Shown: in pieces, positions 37,741 to 46,590 of the stretch
Numbering within the stretch: the stretch's first letter is position 1
Layout: each line of letters starts with the position of its first letter
DNA from: Ignavibacteriales bacterium
GTDB taxonomy: Bacteria; Bacteroidota; Ignavibacteria; Ignavibacteriales; Melioribacteraceae
Assembly (NCBI GenBank): GCA_020635275.1
Contig: JACKAA010000003.1
Coordinates: 62,001 to 126,000, forward strand
Direction of reading: 5' to 3'
Length of the DNA: 64,000 bases
Position numbers and translations under genes: made by a program
The notes under the pieces: model-generated
Told to the model about the DNA's origin: nothing
Seen by the model: the letters and a program-made list of their open reading frames with translations, nothing else
Database searches by the model: none

Positions 37741-37920
37741 ATGGATCAGTTTTACTATTATAGATATCAACAAAAAAGAACCAAAAAGATATTAGATAAT
37801 AAGTCATTTCAAAATTCTGTTTATTGTGGTGTAGCAAATTTTTATTTAGCATGCCTTAAGGGCATGCGTATAATGATTATTCCTAATTCAGTTAAGCAAA
37901 TATCCACTGGTAATTTCTAA
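37741..37920 (+). CDS. 59-residue open frame, unknown
   Basis: ATG at 37741 to TAA at 37918-37920, 59 codons, rich in Tyr, Lys and Gln at the start with a central hydrophobic CGVANFYLACLKGMRIMIIP. The 7-bp palindrome at 37849-37867 lies inside it. No clear ribosome site and no recognised family. It may be a remnant of a mobile element or a chance open frame. Confidence 0.25.
   Translation: MDQFYYYRYQQKRTKKILDNKSFQNSVYCGVANFYLACLKGMRIMIIPNSVKQISTGNF
37849..37867. repeat. Short palindrome GCATGCC-TTAAG-GGCATGC
   Basis: A perfect 7-bp inverted repeat with a 5-base loop in an otherwise AT-rich, decayed stretch; the GC-rich stem stands out. It could be a REP-like or insertion-element end hairpin. 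No second copy was noticed in the window. Confidence 0.4.
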
Positions 37921-38102
37921 ATATAATTAAAATAAAATTTACAGCAATATTAGATGTTTCAAAAAAAATCAAAGAAATAGCTTATTTTCATGGAGGTAAT
38001 TTTATATATAATCATGTGAAAGATGAATTCTTTTTGTATTATCATCAATTGAGTTCAATCCTTCATCGATAATAGTTAAAGATCTTGAAAACTTTTAATG
38101 TC

Positions 38103-38246
38103 ATGAATTATAAGCTAGATTTTATATGGAAGCAAGGGTTCAAATCTGGAATTCGCAATTATAAGAATATAGGTGTAATGAAGCAAATGTATTCACTAAT
38201 GTATGAATACAAAAAATATCCTAAAAAATTCTTAGAAAAATTCTAA
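38103..38246 (+). pseudogene. 47-residue open frame, possible gene tail
   Basis: The frame ATG 38103 to TAA 38246 encodes a basic, aromatic stretch (IWKQGFKSGIRNYKNIGVMK, then YEYKKYPKKF) that looks like the C-terminal tail of a larger enzyme, perhaps a glycosyltransferase. It is preceded by another stop-free frame (37914-38072) that could be the broken upstream part. I cannot name the family. Confidence 0.3.
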
Positions 38247-38545
38247 AACTAACCAGTTTTCTTTACTGAAAATTAACATCCATAATCCATTGATGGTGAT
38301 CACAATGCATAAAAGTAATAACCCTTTAAAAATATTTAGATAAAAAAGTAAAATATTAGTTGATATTTCCTTTATAAATTGATACAATATGATCAATTAT
38401 TATTTTAATTCAAAGTGAAAAGTTTAAAAGTGAGACTAAGTTTATTTGTTAAAATAAAAACTAGTTTTATTTTTAAAGAAGAAGTTAAAAATGAGAATTA
38501 AATAGATATAAATAAATACAAATAATATTTTTAATAAGAGGATTT

Positions 38546-39086
38546 ATGAAAAAGTTTATTTTAATTTTCAACTATTAAGTACAAATATTAATGCTCAAAA
38601 GCATTATTAAACATAACATAACTTTGGGTGGAAATATTAGTTTTCAAGCCAAACATATGAAGGTGAAAAGAAAAGCACTAATTATTTCTACTTTTCTCCA
38701 AACGTTGGATATTTCCTGATTGATAAACTTTATTCTGGAATTGGTTTAGAAAATGGATACATTATTCACAAAGTGAATTTTCAATAAACATTTATGGAGT
38801 TGGACCTGTTTTAAGATATTTTTTTTCAAATAAAGATTTAGCTCCATTTATTGGTTTTGAATATTACTATAATAATGTAACCTCTGGCAATTACGGAGAT
38901 GAGGATTCTGGAACGATTATAACTTTAAGCGGTGGTGCTGACTTTTTTATTAATGAGTATGTTGCATTAGAAGGTATTGCAAATTATAGATTTATTTCTA
39001 ACAAACATTCATCTAATATGAGTCAATATAAAGAGAATAGCAGAATTTTCTATGTAGGAATTGGAGTGAAGTATTTTATTATTTAA
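38546..39086 (+). pseudogene. Outer-membrane beta-barrel protein pseudogene
   Basis: The start has an AAGAGGA ribosome site and ATG 38546 with KKFILIF, a signal-peptide-like onset that stops after ten codons. Reading on in other frames gives NINAQ, then LGGNISFQ, then GYFLIDKLYSGIGLENGYII, then a long final frame IYGVGPVLRYFFSNKDLAPF ... ISNKHSS ... FYVGIGVKYFII to TAA 39084-39086. The pieces form one about 180-residue barrel with at least three frame changes and internal stops. The final aromatic residues fit an outer-membrane beta-barrel C-terminus. It is broken by several indels. Confidence 0.75.
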
Positions 39087-39208
39087 CAACATAATCTTTT
39101 AAATAAGTCCACCAAATGTGGATAAGCTTGACTTCTCCAAAGACTATCAAGCTGACGTTTTGGTTCAACAAGATATTTGAAAAGTATTAACAGTAAAAGA
39201 AGGAAAAC

Positions 39209-39649
39209 ATGAAAAATCATCTTGAAATTGCTTTATCACAATTTGACAATGGATTTAACTGTGCACAATCAGTTTTGTATTCTTTTTGCGAAGATCTTAA
39301 TCTTGATAATGATCTTGCATTAAAAATGTCATGCGGCTTTGGCGGAGGAATTGGAAGAAAAGGTGAAATTTGCGGCGCATTGACCGGAGGTATAATTGCA
39401 ATTGGAACAAAATACGGAAACGATACAAATGGTGAAAATGAAAATGCCGAATTTACATATTCTGCAACTAGGGAATTGATTGATAACTTCACAAAAAAAC
39501 ATGGCACTCATGAATGCCGAAAATTAATCCATGATTGTGATTTATTGACTGAAGAAGGTCAAAATAAATTTAAGGTATTAGATCTAAAAAATAAAGTATG
39601 TAAACAATGTATTGCAAGTGTTGTTGAATATTTGGAGGAAACTCTATAG
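39209..39649 (+). CDS. C_GCAxxG_C_C family redox-type protein
   Basis: A 146-residue protein of the C_GCAxxG_C_C family. The motif is present as CGALTGG (Cys55), with Cys18, Cys42, Cys103, Cys110 and the pair Cys131/Cys134. This pattern is seen in small putative redox or metal-binding proteins, often beside oxidoreductases or transporters. It has a good AGAAGGAAA ribosome site. There are no obvious partners next to it. The function is not established. Confidence 0.85.
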   Translation: MKNHLEIALSQFDNGFNCAQSVLYSFCEDLNLDNDLALKMSCGFGGGIGRKGEICGALTGGIIAIGTKYGNDTNGENENAEFTYSATRELIDNFTKKHGTHECRKLIHDCDLLTEEGQNKFKVLDLKNKVCKQCIASVVEYLEETL

Positions 39650-39772
39650 CAATGAATAATAAAAAATTCAATTCACAACAATTAAATCACAAAAGTATGG
39701 TATGTATTTAAAAATTAATTTAAATAAATGTTAATGCAAAATTTTTTTTATAAGGCACAATATTGAGGAATT

Positions 39773-40456
39773 ATGAAAAACTGGATAATATTCATTTTAA
39801 TTTTATTTATTTACAATACTACAAAAGCTCAGGATAGCTGCAGCACTTCTTGTGATAATTTAAAGCATGGTATACAATTTCAGATAAGATCACTTTCTTT
39901 AATGAATTTTAATTCTTATACGTTAGCATACAGATATTTATTCTCAAATAATTCCGGTTTACGAATTGGAATATTAACAAGAATTAATGATGAAGAATTA
40001 GATATGGTTCAAAAGGAAGACAGCGTTAATTATAATACACCATCAACAACAAAATATTACAATTTAAAATTATCTGTACAATACATTAAATCAATTTTGA
40101 ATTTTGAAAAATTCACTTTAATTGCCGGAATTGGTCCATTTATAGGTTATACTGAAACTGAATATTCGCATAATAGAGTTTACTCAGATTATCAAAGAAT
40201 AAGTAAAGAGAGCAGAAAAGGATTTAATTACGGTATTGATTTGCTTCTAGGCACTGAATATAGACTTCATAAAAACGTATTGCTTTCCGGAGAATATGGT
40301 ATATCATTTTTATTTGAAAAGTTAGAGATAGAATCACTAAACAGACAAGCAAGTAAGGATGGTGAAACAATTGCTAATTATAATGAAACCGGGAAAAGTA
40401 ATAAACTAAATATTGATGGAATTGGTGTAGCATTAGGAATTTCTATATTCTTTTGA
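39773..40456 (+). CDS. Outer-membrane beta-barrel protein
   Basis: A 227-residue protein with a signal peptide (MKNWIIFILILFIYNTTKAQ). The mature part alternates polar and hydrophobic residues and has glycine-rich turns (YRYLFSNNSGLRIGILTR, FTLIAGIGPFIGYT, NYGIDLLLGTEYRLHKNVLLSGEYGISFLF), ending GVALGISIFF with a terminal Phe. Typical of an eight-to-ten-strand outer-membrane barrel. No ligand can be inferred. It is followed after 65 bases by a small membrane peptide gene. Confidence 0.7.
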   Translation: MKNWIIFILILFIYNTTKAQDSCSTSCDNLKHGIQFQIRSLSLMNFNSYTLAYRYLFSNNSGLRIGILTRINDEELDMVQKEDSVNYNTPSTTKYYNLKLSVQYIKSILNFEKFTLIAGIGPFIGYTETEYSHNRVYSDYQRISKESRKGFNYGIDLLLGTEYRLHKNVLLSGEYGISFLFEKLEIESLNRQASKDGETIANYNETGKSNKLNIDGIGVALGISIFF

Positions 40457-40520
40457 TGAATGATATAAAATTTTAATCACTTATGTTAAATGAGTGATAA
40501 ATTAAAACAAGGAGGTTTAA

Positions 40521-40661
40521 ATGTTCGGCGGAGCCTGGATTTTGGGAATTTTTTATTTTTTAATTTTAATTGGAATTTTTGGTTTTATTTTAAATTTAGG
40601 ATTGCGTTTTGTTAAAGCAATTGAAAAAATCTCTGACATTTATGAGAGAAAAAATAGTTAG
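40521..40661 (+). CDS. Small membrane protein (46 residues)
   Basis: ATG 40521 to TAG 40661 with a perfect AAGGAGG ribosome site seven bases upstream. It has one strong membrane segment (about residues 6-30, WILGIFYFLILIGIFGFIL) and a charged C-terminal tail (VKAIEKISDIYERKNS). It is too short for usual gene-calling cut-offs, but the ribosome site and the clean hydrophobic/charged layout make it likely real. Function unknown. Confidence 0.7.
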   Translation: MFGGAWILGIFYFLILIGIFGFILNLGLRFVKAIEKISDIYERKNS

Positions 40662-40713
40662 TATTCTTTTTCATAACCTTAACTTCTCATTTGTTCTTAA
40701 TTGAGGAATTAGA

Positions 40714-41220
40714 ATGAATATTAAATTTATTCTATTAATTTTTCTAATTTTAAACCAAGTTGCTTGTGATATTATTGAGCCTGAATTTGATAATTCAATT
40801 GACCAAAATGGTATTAAATTTTTAGTAAAAAATGCATCTCAATTCAGTAATGGTGAAATAAAAATAATTAATGATTCCAATGCACCAATTACTATCAGTT
40901 ACTATAAAACTCAGAATTGTAATTTTTTTCTTTATGAAATTGAAGAATTTGCAAATGGAAATTGGATAAAATTAGAATACGATTCAAATTCTGAGAAATG
41001 GGTAGATCCCACAAATAAAAATCCTGACAGTATTTTTTCTGTTTGCCAAGAATATAAAAATCCGGTTGTAATAAATCCCGGTAAAAAATATTTGGTAAAA
41101 ATTCATAAAACAAATACAAAAGGTGCATTCCGCTTAACTATTTATTATTTGAAAGGTTATACATATTATCCTGAAATGGAAAAAGAAAAAGTACAAATTC
41201 CCTACTTAGTTATGTTTTAA
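40714..41220 (+). CDS. Hypothetical lipoprotein
   Basis: A 168-residue protein with a lipoprotein signal peptide and lipobox LNQVAC (Cys19). The mature part looks like a beta-sandwich with one Cys pair (for example Cys57, Cys96) and a Tyr-rich end. Resembles the small Ig-like or immunoglobulin-fold lipoproteins of Bacteroidota, but I cannot name a family. A GAGGA ribosome site lies upstream. Probably anchored in the periplasm or outer membrane. Confidence 0.6.
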   Translation: MNIKFILLIFLILNQVACDIIEPEFDNSIDQNGIKFLVKNASQFSNGEIKIINDSNAPITISYYKTQNCNFFLYEIEEFANGNWIKLEYDSNSEKWVDPTNKNPDSIFSVCQEYKNPVVINPGKKYLVKIHKTNTKGAFRLTIYYLKGYTYYPEMEKEKVQIPYLVMF

Positions 41221-41384
41221 CTAATATTTACGATGACAAATCAAAGAATATAGGACCTAATTAACTCTTTCATAACATTTTACCAGTAAATTTGGTTGAT
41301 TCCCATCACAGATTTCGGAAAAGTTTTTAATAAATTGTTCCAAAAAGAGATTTATTTTATTTTAAAAGTCTGGCGGGGCAGAAA

Positions 41385-41789
41385 GTGGCAGATTATTTTG
41401 ATTATTACCAAAATAAAAAACTTTTCAATTCACTTAATTTAGAGATATTTAACATCGAAAAACTTCCAATTGGCGTAGTTGTATTAAAAGTAACTTTACC
41501 AAAATATAAGTTTTTAGATTCTAATCAGCTAATTAAGATTGTAGATCATTTAATTAACGATGGCAATATTCACTTAATTATTGATTTTACAGAAACTTGG
41601 AATTTGGATTCAGGAACAATTAAAAGACTGATGTTAAAAATTAATGAAATTGTTGAAAAAGGTGGAACAACAAGATTTTTAATTACGGAAGATCAGCCAA
41701 TAATTAATTATTCATCAAGAATATTTCTTTCCAAAATTCAGTTATTTTTAAATTTAAATTCGGCAATTAAAGATTATATGCAACATTAA
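41385..41789 (+). CDS. STAS-like domain protein
   Basis: A 134-residue protein starting at GTG. The middle part (NIHLIIDFTETWNLDSGTIKRL, then GGTTRFLITEDQP) follows the STAS anti-sigma-antagonist pattern of a hydrophobic strand, an Asp, a turn with D-S-G and a helix. The phospho-serine site is not of the classic DSSG form, so regulation by phosphorylation is doubtful. No anti-sigma or phosphatase partner is adjacent. The GTG start is used because no ATG lies in a sensible place upstream. Confidence 0.55.
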   Translation: MADYFDYYQNKKLFNSLNLEIFNIEKLPIGVVVLKVTLPKYKFLDSNQLIKIVDHLINDGNIHLIIDFTETWNLDSGTIKRLMLKINEIVEKGGTTRFLITEDQPIINYSSRIFLSKIQLFLNLNSAIKDYMQH

Positions 41790-42061
41790 CAGATTTTATT
41801 TTAAAACTAATTTTGTTATTGAACTAAAAATTTTAATTACATAATTTGTTTATATAATAATATTAATTTAATTGAGTAAGCAATGAAGAATAAACTTTCT
41901 TCTCAAAATTTTACTCTAATTACCTCCCAAATTATTTCTTCCAAGAAAATAAAATCATTATATATAAATTTTAATAATTCTATATTCCCAATAATTACGA
42001 ACGGAAGCTTTATTATATATATAAAGTAAACTAATTCTGTCAACTTAAATTGGTGAAAAAA

Positions 42062-42259
42062 ATGATTCATACCTGCTATCATGCAATCGCAGATCATCAC
42101 AATCAATTTGCTGATACTTATGAAGAAGCAAGAAAATTAACTGATGAATGGATGGAAGATGGAGATTCTCATATTCAAATCTATAAAATTTCAGCTGATG
42201 AAATTTCAGATTATATTGATTTGGATGAGGAATTAATCTTTTTAGATAATAACGAATAA
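42062..42259 (+). CDS. Small acidic protein (65 residues)
   Basis: A short, strongly acidic protein (MIHTCYHAIADHHNQFADTY..., DEWMEDGDSHIQIYKI..., ending EELIFLDNNE) with a His-rich start. GGTGA lies before ATG 42062; a GTG at 42050 would add four residues. Composition is unlike a random frame. It could be a small binding or antitoxin-like protein, but there is no toxin-like neighbour. Function unknown. Confidence 0.55.
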   Translation: MIHTCYHAIADHHNQFADTYEEARKLTDEWMEDGDSHIQIYKISADEISDYIDLDEELIFLDNNE

Positions 42260-42407
42260 TTTTTTTCGTCTGAATTATATTTATTGGCAATGCTGGAAGA
42301 AATATATTATTTCTTTGGCGAAATGTATACTTTTTGAAAATAAGGAGAATAAAAAAGTGACGGATTTCTATATTTAAAAATCCGTCTTATTTAATTCATT
42401 AGGCTTT

Positions 42408-43358
42408 TTAATTTTTCTCAATATTTATACTTCCGCCAGAACTTCTTAGATATAAATCGGGACCGCCGCCATTAATTACACCTTCTAGTTTTGAACGTTC
42501 AACTTTACCCTGAATTGTAATCGGGAAATCTGTATTGACAGAACCGCCGCTTGTTTTTGCATCCAGATCAACTTTAATATTATCAGCCAGTTTTACAGTT
42601 ATTCCTCCACCTGAAGTTGTTAATGAACAATTTTCCATTGGCTGTTCTAATATTGATGCAAAAACCGAACCTCCTGATGTTGAGGCATTTATAGTTCCAT
42701 AAACTTCTTTAACCTTTATTCCGCCACCGGATGTATTGGCTTTAACTGATCCTTTACATTTATTAATATCAATTCCACCGCCCGAAGTTTTTATATCAAT
42801 ATCACCATCACATTTTCCAACAGTTATTCCCCCGCCAGAAGTTTTCCCATTAATATCTCCGGTTATATTTCCAAAAGTCAATCCGCCGCCGGATGTGTTA
42901 GCTTCTATCCATCCAATTAAATCATCAACCTGGATACCACCGCCGCTTGTATTTAAATCAACATTATATTTTTCCGGGACAGTTATTTCAAATTTTACAT
43001 TTAATTTATTTGATTTATTGCCGCCAAAGATATTTCCAATCCAATTTTTGCTTCCTTTGTATTTTGCAATAATGTTTAAGTTTGATCCGCTCTGATCAAA
43101 TTCAACTTCAAAGTCATTCAATATTTTTTGCGCAATATCTTCATCATCGGTTTTTACTTTAAGAAATAATTCAACTTCAATTGTTTCAGCAGAATGCGAT
43201 TTAATTAGGATAGATCCTTTGTCAGTATCAACAAATAATTTACCGCCAAAATTCACATTAAAAGATTTTTTTTCAGTTTTATTAATAGTTCCAAAAACTA
43301 CAATGTTTGATAGAAACATTAATAAAATAAAAGTGATTAGTTTTTTTTGATTTCTCAT
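42408..43358 (-). CDS. Secreted 18-residue-repeat beta-solenoid protein (DUF4097-like)
   Basis: A 316-residue exported protein. Signal peptide ends FLSNIVVFG. After a beta-rich lead (about 30-135) there are tandem units of exactly 18 residues, each starting TSGGG: Thr at 137, 155, 173, 191, 209 and 227, then looser units at 248 and 269. Each unit fits one turn of a right-handed beta-solenoid, as in DUF4097 and toast_rack proteins. Probably exported to the periplasm or surface; an envelope-stress or adhesin role is possible. It is a single gene, convergent with the small acidic protein. No known ligand. Confidence 0.75.
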   Translation of the reverse strand: MRNQKKLITFILLMFLSNIVVFGTINKTEKKSFNVNFGGKLFVDTDKGSILIKSHSAETIEVELFLKVKTDDEDIAQKILNDFEVEFDQSGSNLNIIAKYKGSKNWIGNIFGGNKSNKLNVKFEITVPEKYNVDLNTSGGGIQVDDLIGWIEANTSGGGLTFGNITGDINGKTSGGGITVGKCDGDIDIKTSGGGIDINKCKGSVKANTSGGGIKVKEVYGTINASTSGGSVFASILEQPMENCSLTTSGGGITVKLADNIKVDLDAKTSGGSVNTDFPITIQGKVERSKLEGVINGGGPDLYLRSSGGSINIEKN

Positions 43359-43552
43359 GGCATTACCTATAATTTATTTTCTTAAGTCAGTAAAAATTAT
43401 AATCTATAATACTTTAGACTTATTAAATAGAAAAAGGTTTTGTTTTTCAAAAATTAATTGCTTTGGGAATTTTTTATAGAATTTAATTATGCATTAATTG
43501 AAAATAAAATTTTGCATTTTGAATAAATAATCAAATATTGGTTAAGCTAAAT

Positions 43553-44779
43553 TTAGAATCTAGTATTAACAATATTATTATAAATTGAACCAATTGTATA
43601 TCTGAATCCCAGACTTAACTGATATTCATAATCTGTAGCTAGACTTTTTTGATTAAATAAAATTTCTTCTAAAGTCGCTCCTTCCTGCTCTAAGTAAAGT
43701 TGATCATTTATATAAGAAACTTCTGCTTGAATGTTAAAACTGAGAGATCCTGTTAAACGATATCCAATCCTGCTCCAAAGATCAACTTTTGCTTTACTAA
43801 AATCGTGAAGATAATTTCCCGTAGTTAGATAAAAATGAGCATCTCCCCAAGTTTCATTTAATCTGTATCCAATACTTAATGAATGGCGAAATAAATTTTC
43901 TGAATTTTTAAAATAAATTGTTTCATTATAGTAATCATTATAAACGTAACCAATACGATATAGAAAAGTAAAGTTTCTTCTGATCGACTCCTGATAAGGG
44001 AAATAATTATATTCAAATGCCGGTGAAAAATCGTAAGCTTGTTTTAAATTGTTATAAGTACTATTTGTAAAACCAGTAAATAATCCGGCAGAAAAATGGT
44101 CAGAAATTGAAATTACATATAAAGTTCTAAAAATCCGTCTCCTCTTAGAAATTGACGATTCCCCTTCATCACTAGTATATTTTTCAAAATCATTAGAACT
44201 ATTTGCATCAACCATAAATTTTGACGCTTCCGAAACCCTATCAATATCAAAGTCTAACTCCCATTGATATTCCTTTTTTGATTTTTCTGCTTCTACAGAA
44301 CCAACTACACCAAGTCCGAAAACCCATCCATCCCATTTATCAACAATTTTTTCTTCTTTAAATTCCTTTTCGAAGTTTATTTTAAGATATTTATTATATG
44401 GAGTCCTGGCAATATATCTTACAAGTCCGCTTTTAATTAAATTAACAAGTTCCTTATTTCTTTGTTCAAGAGTTGTATTTTGTAAAAATGAATGTTTTAG
44501 AGTATCATTTATTCCCTTGAAACCATTTTGCCCAATAAAAGTAAATGTATATTCACTTCCGCCGCTTCCTGTTCTGGCTCCGTCCATCAAGATATAGATT
44601 TCTGCCAAATCTGGATTCCTAACAATATCAACAAAATTTATTTCCGATTGAACATATTGAAATAATGATCCATAGGATTCAAAAAAAATCTTAAATGGTT
44701 TTTCATCTGTATTTTCTTGAGCAATATTTAATGAGAAAATGAAAATGGATGTAAAAATAAAATATTTTATTTGTGTCAT
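43553..44779 (-). CDS. Outer-membrane beta-barrel protein with N-terminal domain
   Basis: A 408-residue protein with a signal peptide (FIFTSIFIFSLNIAQ). An N-terminal periplasmic part (about 20-140) with a possible DPB-like nucleating domain is followed by a long barrel region with repeated aromatic strands and turns, ending SLGFRYTIGSIYNNIVNTRF with a terminal Phe, the usual outer-membrane insertion signal. I cannot name the family. It stands alone on the minus strand. Surface channel or adhesin is possible. Confidence 0.6.
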   Translation of the reverse strand: MTQIKYFIFTSIFIFSLNIAQENTDEKPFKIFFESYGSLFQYVQSEINFVDIVRNPDLAEIYILMDGARTGSGGSEYTFTFIGQNGFKGINDTLKHSFLQNTTLEQRNKELVNLIKSGLVRYIARTPYNKYLKINFEKEFKEEKIVDKWDGWVFGLGVVGSVEAEKSKKEYQWELDFDIDRVSEASKFMVDANSSNDFEKYTSDEGESSISKRRRIFRTLYVISISDHFSAGLFTGFTNSTYNNLKQAYDFSPAFEYNYFPYQESIRRNFTFLYRIGYVYNDYYNETIYFKNSENLFRHSLSIGYRLNETWGDAHFYLTTGNYLHDFSKAKVDLWSRIGYRLTGSLSFNIQAEVSYINDQLYLEQEGATLEEILFNQKSLATDYEYQLSLGFRYTIGSIYNNIVNTRF

Positions 44780-44934
44780 AGTAAAAATTTTTAATTGATT
44801 AAAATTGCTGAAGAAATAATTATTGAAGACGTAACATTAATATTATATCTGCATTACATAAAAATACAAAAATCTCTTTTTATATTCGTTTACAAATACA
44901 AGATTTATTATTTTTTTTGGTTAGTATTTTAAAT

Positions 44935-46377
44935 TTATTTTATCAGTAACATTTTTATTGTTTTGCTAAACTTATCAGAGGTTAGCTTACAATAATAAAT
45001 TCCACTAGACAAATTCCCGGCATTAAAATTTACTTTGTAAGTTCCTGCATTTCTGATTTCATCTAAAAGAATACTTACACTTTTACCAAGAATATCAAAT
45101 ACTTCAATTCTAACATTCCCTTTTTGAGGCAGATCAAAACTTATAAGAGTATTTGGATTGAATGGATTTGGGTAATTTTGTTTTAACTCATATTTAGTTG
45201 GGATTATACTTGCGCTATTTACATTTGTAACTGCTGGAGTAACAAATCTTCTAAATTCAGAAACCGGACCTTGATATTGTTCAGTTAAACTAAATACTCT
45301 CCAATAATGGCTTCTTGCAGGTTCTAAAGGATCCGGTGTAAATTCATTTTTTGTCAGAGTATCAACATCAAATAAAATATATTGTGGCTGAAATTGGGGT
45401 GATCTTGAAATTTGAATTCTATACCCTGACGCTCCTTCAACAGGCAACCAACTGAATGTAGGCTGAATAGAAACACTATCCTGATTCATTTCAGGATATA
45501 ATAAAATTGGTGCTTCAATTGATGAATAAAAAGTTGAAACTTCAGAGAATTCACTTAGATTGCCTCCATTATCAGCTTTTACGCGCCAAAAATATTTTAT
45601 GTTTCCAAGATCCAAATTAGGTAGTCTGAAAACATTATATCCAACCGGTTTATTATAAAATAAAGAATCAAAATTTTCATCTTTAGAAATCTCCAAATGA
45701 TATTGAACAGCATCTTCAATTTTTGTCCAACTTAAAGTATCAAGCGCAAGCACTCCAACTTTCTCATTTTTTGGTAAATTAATTACAGGAGTCAAAGGTA
45801 CTGAATTAGTTTCACCACCTTTAGTAATAAACATTTCTATTTTCTCAATTGGATTATCATTTTCATCTCGAGGCACATTGACAATAAAATCAACAATATC
45901 CATTCCTTCAAGCACTTGTCCGAAAGCTGTATAATTCCAATCAAGAGATGTATTATCAGCAACATTTATATAAAACTGCGAACTTGCACTATTTATGTCT
46001 ACATCTCGTGCAGCTCCAATAATCCCTCTTGTATGTGAAACACCTGAAAATTCTGCATTAATTGTCGCTTGTGATGAATCACCTTCTCCCCAAGTATCTC
46101 TTGGTTTATCTTTTGAATTTGGATCACCCCCCTGTACAACAAAATCGGGTACAACTCTATGAAATGCGGTAGAATCATAAAAGTTAATATTTACAAGGCT
46201 GTCAAAATATTCAGAATGCAATGGAGCAATTAAGGGAAAAAGTTCAATTGTAAACTCTCCAATAATTGAATCAGCTCTTTCAGCTCTAATGATGTATTGC
46301 GGTTTACTTTTCTGAGCAAATAGGCTTGTTAAAAATAAAATGAAAATAAAAATTACTTTTGAAATATTATTGTTCAT
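44935..46377 (-). CDS. Secreted cyclophilin (peptidyl-prolyl isomerase) with T9SS sorting domain
   Basis: A 480-residue fusion. Signal peptide to about residue 22. Cyclophilin domain at about 28-190: FHRVVPDFVVQGGDP (catalytic Arg74), SASSQFYI (Gln134, Phe135) and LDWNYTAFGQV. A middle part (about 205-375) has fibronectin-like modules with ISWLPVEGASGYRIQIS and WRV. The C-terminal T9SS domain begins KQNYPNPFNPNTLISF. It is predicted to be exported and fold proline-containing proteins at the surface or outside. The catalytic residues look complete, so the enzyme should be active. Confidence 0.88.
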   Translation of the reverse strand: MNNNISKVIFIFILFLTSLFAQKSKPQYIIRAERADSIIGEFTIELFPLIAPLHSEYFDSLVNINFYDSTAFHRVVPDFVVQGGDPNSKDKPRDTWGEGDSSQATINAEFSGVSHTRGIIGAARDVDINSASSQFYINVADNTSLDWNYTAFGQVLEGMDIVDFIVNVPRDENDNPIEKIEMFITKGGETNSVPLTPVINLPKNEKVGVLALDTLSWTKIEDAVQYHLEISKDENFDSLFYNKPVGYNVFRLPNLDLGNIKYFWRVKADNGGNLSEFSEVSTFYSSIEAPILLYPEMNQDSVSIQPTFSWLPVEGASGYRIQISRSPQFQPQYILFDVDTLTKNEFTPDPLEPARSHYWRVFSLTEQYQGPVSEFRRFVTPAVTNVNSASIIPTKYELKQNYPNPFNPNTLISFDLPQKGNVRIEVFDILGKSVSILLDEIRNAGTYKVNFNAGNLSSGIYYCKLTSDKFSKTIKMLLIK

Positions 46378-46590
46378 ATCTCCACTCGCATAAAAAATAA
46401 TAAATATAAATTGATCAATTTTTTCTTAAAAACAAAAGCAAAATTTTATTATTTTATTTGCATTTTTGATTATTTTAATTTATATTTTCATATATTAAAT
46501 TATTTTATGTCAATGATTTACATCACATTTATATGTCTCATAAATCGATATTATCACATTTCACCAATAATAATTTATAGGAGTAAATAG

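Larger units (their letters stand above)
37015..39208. other. Gene-poor, decayed stretch
   Basis: About 2.2 kb without an intact normal-sized gene. It holds short open frames (37395-37547, 37741-37920, 38103-38246), a stop-free but start-less frame at 37914-38072, a 7-bp palindrome at 37849-37867 and a beta-barrel pseudogene (38546-39086). Composition is even more AT-rich than around it. It looks like an eroding intergenic or former island region. Confidence 0.65.

Noticed and set aside
37849..37867. Palindrome considered as an insertion-sequence end.
   Set aside because: No transposase gene, target-site duplication or second copy was seen in the window; kept only as a repeat of unknown meaning.
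39108..39153. Short inverted repeats TCCAC/GTGGA and AGCTTGA/TCAAGCT, and a short stop-free frame upstream of the C_GCAxxG gene.
   Set aside because: Stems are short with large loops and no T run; the frame has no start. Possibly part of the decayed stretch, but not enough for a feature.
41883..42029. A 48-codon ATG frame on the plus strand before the small acidic protein.
   Set aside because: Low-complexity Lys/Ile/Asn/Ser composition and no ribosome site; it looks like chance in AT-rich DNA.
39209..42259. A new multi-gene system formed by the run of small genes (C_GCAxxG protein, barrel, small membrane protein, lipoprotein, STAS-like protein, acidic protein).
   Set aside because: Gaps between genes are 60-270 bases with separate ribosome sites, no overlaps, and no enzyme or effector that ties them together.
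42716..42960. Repetitive DNA resembling a short tandem array or CRISPR.
   Set aside because: The period is 54 bases and always in frame with the TSGGG protein repeat, with no constant repeat and variable spacer pattern.
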